DNA from: an uncultured Bacillota bacterium | GTDB taxonomy: Bacteria; Bacillota_I; Bacilli_A; RF39; UBA660 | Reading direction: 5' to 3' | NCBI GenBank assembly: GCA_945867665.1 | Contig: CAMBIR010000014.1 | Location: 1-37,557 of the forward strand | Length of the DNA stretch: 37,557 nucleotides | In this document: piece by piece, positions 36,355-37,557 of the stretch | Layout: each line of letters opens with the position of its first letter | Position numbering within the stretch: position 1 is the first letter of the stretch | Made by a program: the position numbers and the translations under genes | Notes under the pieces: model-generated | Databases searched by the model: none | Told to the model about the DNA's origin: nothing | Seen by the model: only the letters and a program-made list of their open reading frames with translations

Positions 36355-37557
36355 TCATCTTTGTTATCATCTTGCTTATCTTTGTTATTATCAGTATTAT
36401 CTTCTTCATCATTAAGCAACTTATCAACACTAGGTGTTTCCTCTTTTATCTTTTGGATTGCTTTTTTACTTTGTTCTTCAGTTTCGTTTGGTATAATCCA
36501 TCTTCTTAATTCAACATCGCTTATTACTCCTTGACTATAACCTTGAATATAATGATTAAATTCTTCTTGTGTGTCAGTCAATAATGAATAGTCCCAATTA
36601 AATGCAAGTTCATAATCACCCAAAGGACTTAAGTTATATCTATTTGCTAAAACATTACAAGCATAGATAAAATCTTCCATTCCTTTTTCAAAGTTCTTGC
36701 GAATATCATTAACTAAAGTAAATGTATCGTACATTGCTCGGCGAATTTCAGTAGCTGTTGCGTTTGAACTTTCCATGTCAGTTAAGAAACCTTTACTAAC
36801 GCCAATTTCTTTTTCAAGCCTTGTATAAAGTTCTTGTAATCTAGCATAATAAGAACTCTCTCTTATTGCTGGGCTAAATTCTTTAAAGAAGTCATCACTA
36901 TCGCTTCTAAATGTTTTAAATAAGCCATTTTTAGGTAGTCTAGTGTTACCTTGACTGTCTTTATCAAACATTGATACATCTACGCCAACAAAAGCCTCTT
37001 TTAATGCAAATTCACGGGCTATTTGTTTTAAGCATTCTTTTATTTCAGCAATTGTATGTTCACAGCCAAATGTGATAGGTACGCCATATTTATCATTTCC
37101 AATTCTATTATTAATAGGCGATTTAATATAACCAAATAGAACTCTATCAACATTCATTATTCTTTCTTCTGGATTAATACTAGCCCATTCAGGAATTAAA
37201 TTAACATCAATTTCGCTTCCTTGTTGGTCGGTATATTTTTGTCGCATTATTATTACGTTATTTTCAATAGTATAATTTACCCATCTAAAATAAGTATCAC
37301 TTATAGAGCCACTTGTAATTGTCTTTTGTTCTGCTAACAATGTAGCTCCTGTTATCTTTTCACCACTTATTTGGTCTATTGTAAGCCTGTCTTGTTCAAC
37401 TAATGTATATAATAGCTTTCCATTATCAATATATGGAACAATACAAACCCCACCATAGCCAAGTTGCATTCCAACTATCTTTTTGCCTCTAGCCATTGCT
37501 AGGTTCAGTGTATCAGTAAGCATTTCTGTTCTTTTGTTGTTGCCTACTATATTAACT
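36294..37557 (-). CDS. Portal protein, main part (continues at 1-234)
   Basis: The frame is open through the right edge and resumes at 1-234; the full protein is about 480 residues. Visible are KKIVGMQLGYGGVCIVPYID, VNYTIENNVIIMRQKYTDQQ, RNKYG-type segments (NNRIGNDKYGVPITFGCEHT) and a crown helix with VSKGFLTDMESSNATATEIR followed by TFTLVNDIRKNFEKGMEDFI, the SPP1/DUF935-like portal pattern with T-ATEI. The C-terminus is very acidic/lysine-rich (DDEEDNTDN-type). It binds terminase and adaptor. Confidence 0.9.
   Translation of the reverse strand, partial: VNIVGNNKRTEMLTDTLNLAMARGKKIVGMQLGYGGVCIVPYIDNGKLLYTLVEQDRLTIDQISGEKITGATLLAEQKTITSGSISDTYFRWVNYTIENNVIIMRQKYTDQQGSEIDVNLIPEWASINPEERIMNVDRVLFGYIKSPINNRIGNDKYGVPITFGCEHTIAEIKECLKQIAREFALKEAFVGVDVSMFDKDSQGNTRLPKNGLFKTFRSDSDDFFKEFSPAIRESSYYARLQELYTRLEKEIGVSKGFLTDMESSNATATEIRRAMYDTFTLVNDIRKNFEKGMEDFIYACNVLANRYNLSPLGDYELAFNWDYSLLTDTQEEFNHYIQGYSQGVISDVELRRWIIPNETEEQSKKAIQKIKEETPSVDKLLNDEEDNTDNNKDKQDDNKDDKKNKGMLLENIVKNIKINH
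37503..37557. repeat. Terminal direct repeat, right copy
   Basis: Identical to 1-55. It is the overlap of the circular sequence and should be counted once. Confidence 0.95.

Noticed and set aside
36294-36357. Programmed -1 frameshift from the portal gene into the NUMOD1 frame
   Set aside because: The local GAAAAAC is not a proper slippery heptamer, and the downstream domain is clearly from an endonuclease, so a remnant is simpler.
1-37557. Plus-strand ORFs of 60-130 codons across the window
   Set aside because: They lie opposite well-supported minus-strand genes, lack ribosome binding sites and have low-complexity Ser/Leu/Phe or Ile-rich translations.
1-37557. Recoding of TGA to Trp (Mycoplasma-like code)
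   Set aside because: TGA ends genes at natural places (for example 3997 and 12619) and would not lengthen core genes; Trp codons are TGG.

Overview
The window is one complete, circular, AT-rich tailed-phage genome. The first 55 bases recur exactly as the last 55 bases, so the unit is about 37,502 bp and the portal gene crosses the cut. Every supported gene is on the minus strand. The head-tail gene set (Phage_min_cap2-type protein, GP20-type scaffold, minor capsid 1/2/3-type proteins, Gp15-type chaperone, short tape measure) is that of siphoviruses of low-GC Bacillota or related gut bacteria. Very low GC, AAAGGAGG-type ribosome binding sites and TTGACA/TGnTATAAT promoters agree. TAA, TAG and TGA all act as stops, so the code is standard. 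No integrase, excisionase, CI-like repressor or partition gene is visible, so a virulent or defective-temperate life style is likely.

Layout, in the direction of transcription (falling coordinates). The EARLY region runs from a near-consensus promoter (14585-14613) to a strong terminator (2557-2590). It holds small membrane, zinc and coiled-coil proteins, ribbon-helix-helix (RHH) proteins, a MazG-like protein, an exonuclease fused to a RecA/Sak4-like ATPase, an SSB-like protein, an AbrB-like protein, a DUF927 helicase, a probable iteron origin (6466-6788), a DnaB-N-like protein, an ImmA/IrrE-like metalloprotease and an ERCC4-type nuclease. The LATE region starts at a promoter next to that terminator (2523-2551) and runs round the circle: terL, portal, minor capsid, a cluster of small genes, scaffold, capsid, connectors, tail tube, chaperones, tape measure, tail hub, fibre/collar, small structural proteins, holin, M23 endolysin. 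It ends at 14783-14809.

The most interesting layer is RNA and selfish DNA. (1) A roughly 540-nt highly folded noncoding RNA (16552-17093) lies directly behind a degenerate tRNA-Cys, in the way known for the giant phage RNAs ROOL and GOLLD. (2) Two further promoter-RNA-terminator cassettes (32161-32381 and 34178-34426) encode roughly 220-250-nt structured RNAs that I do not recognise; one carries a perfect tRNA T-arm and an Asp-like anticodon arm but no acceptor stem. (3) Five free-standing homing endonucleases (two GIY-YIG, three HNH) and one NUMOD1 remnant occupy close to a tenth of the genome. Four of the five bring their own sigma-A-type promoter, and two have pseudoknot-capable leaders that start at the predicted transcription start and, in one case, cover the ribosome binding site. 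(4) The recombination nuclease and its ATPase are one reading frame with a complete internal ribosome binding site, which suggests two products from one gene.

All family names come from reading the sequence and from memory of families; no search was run.
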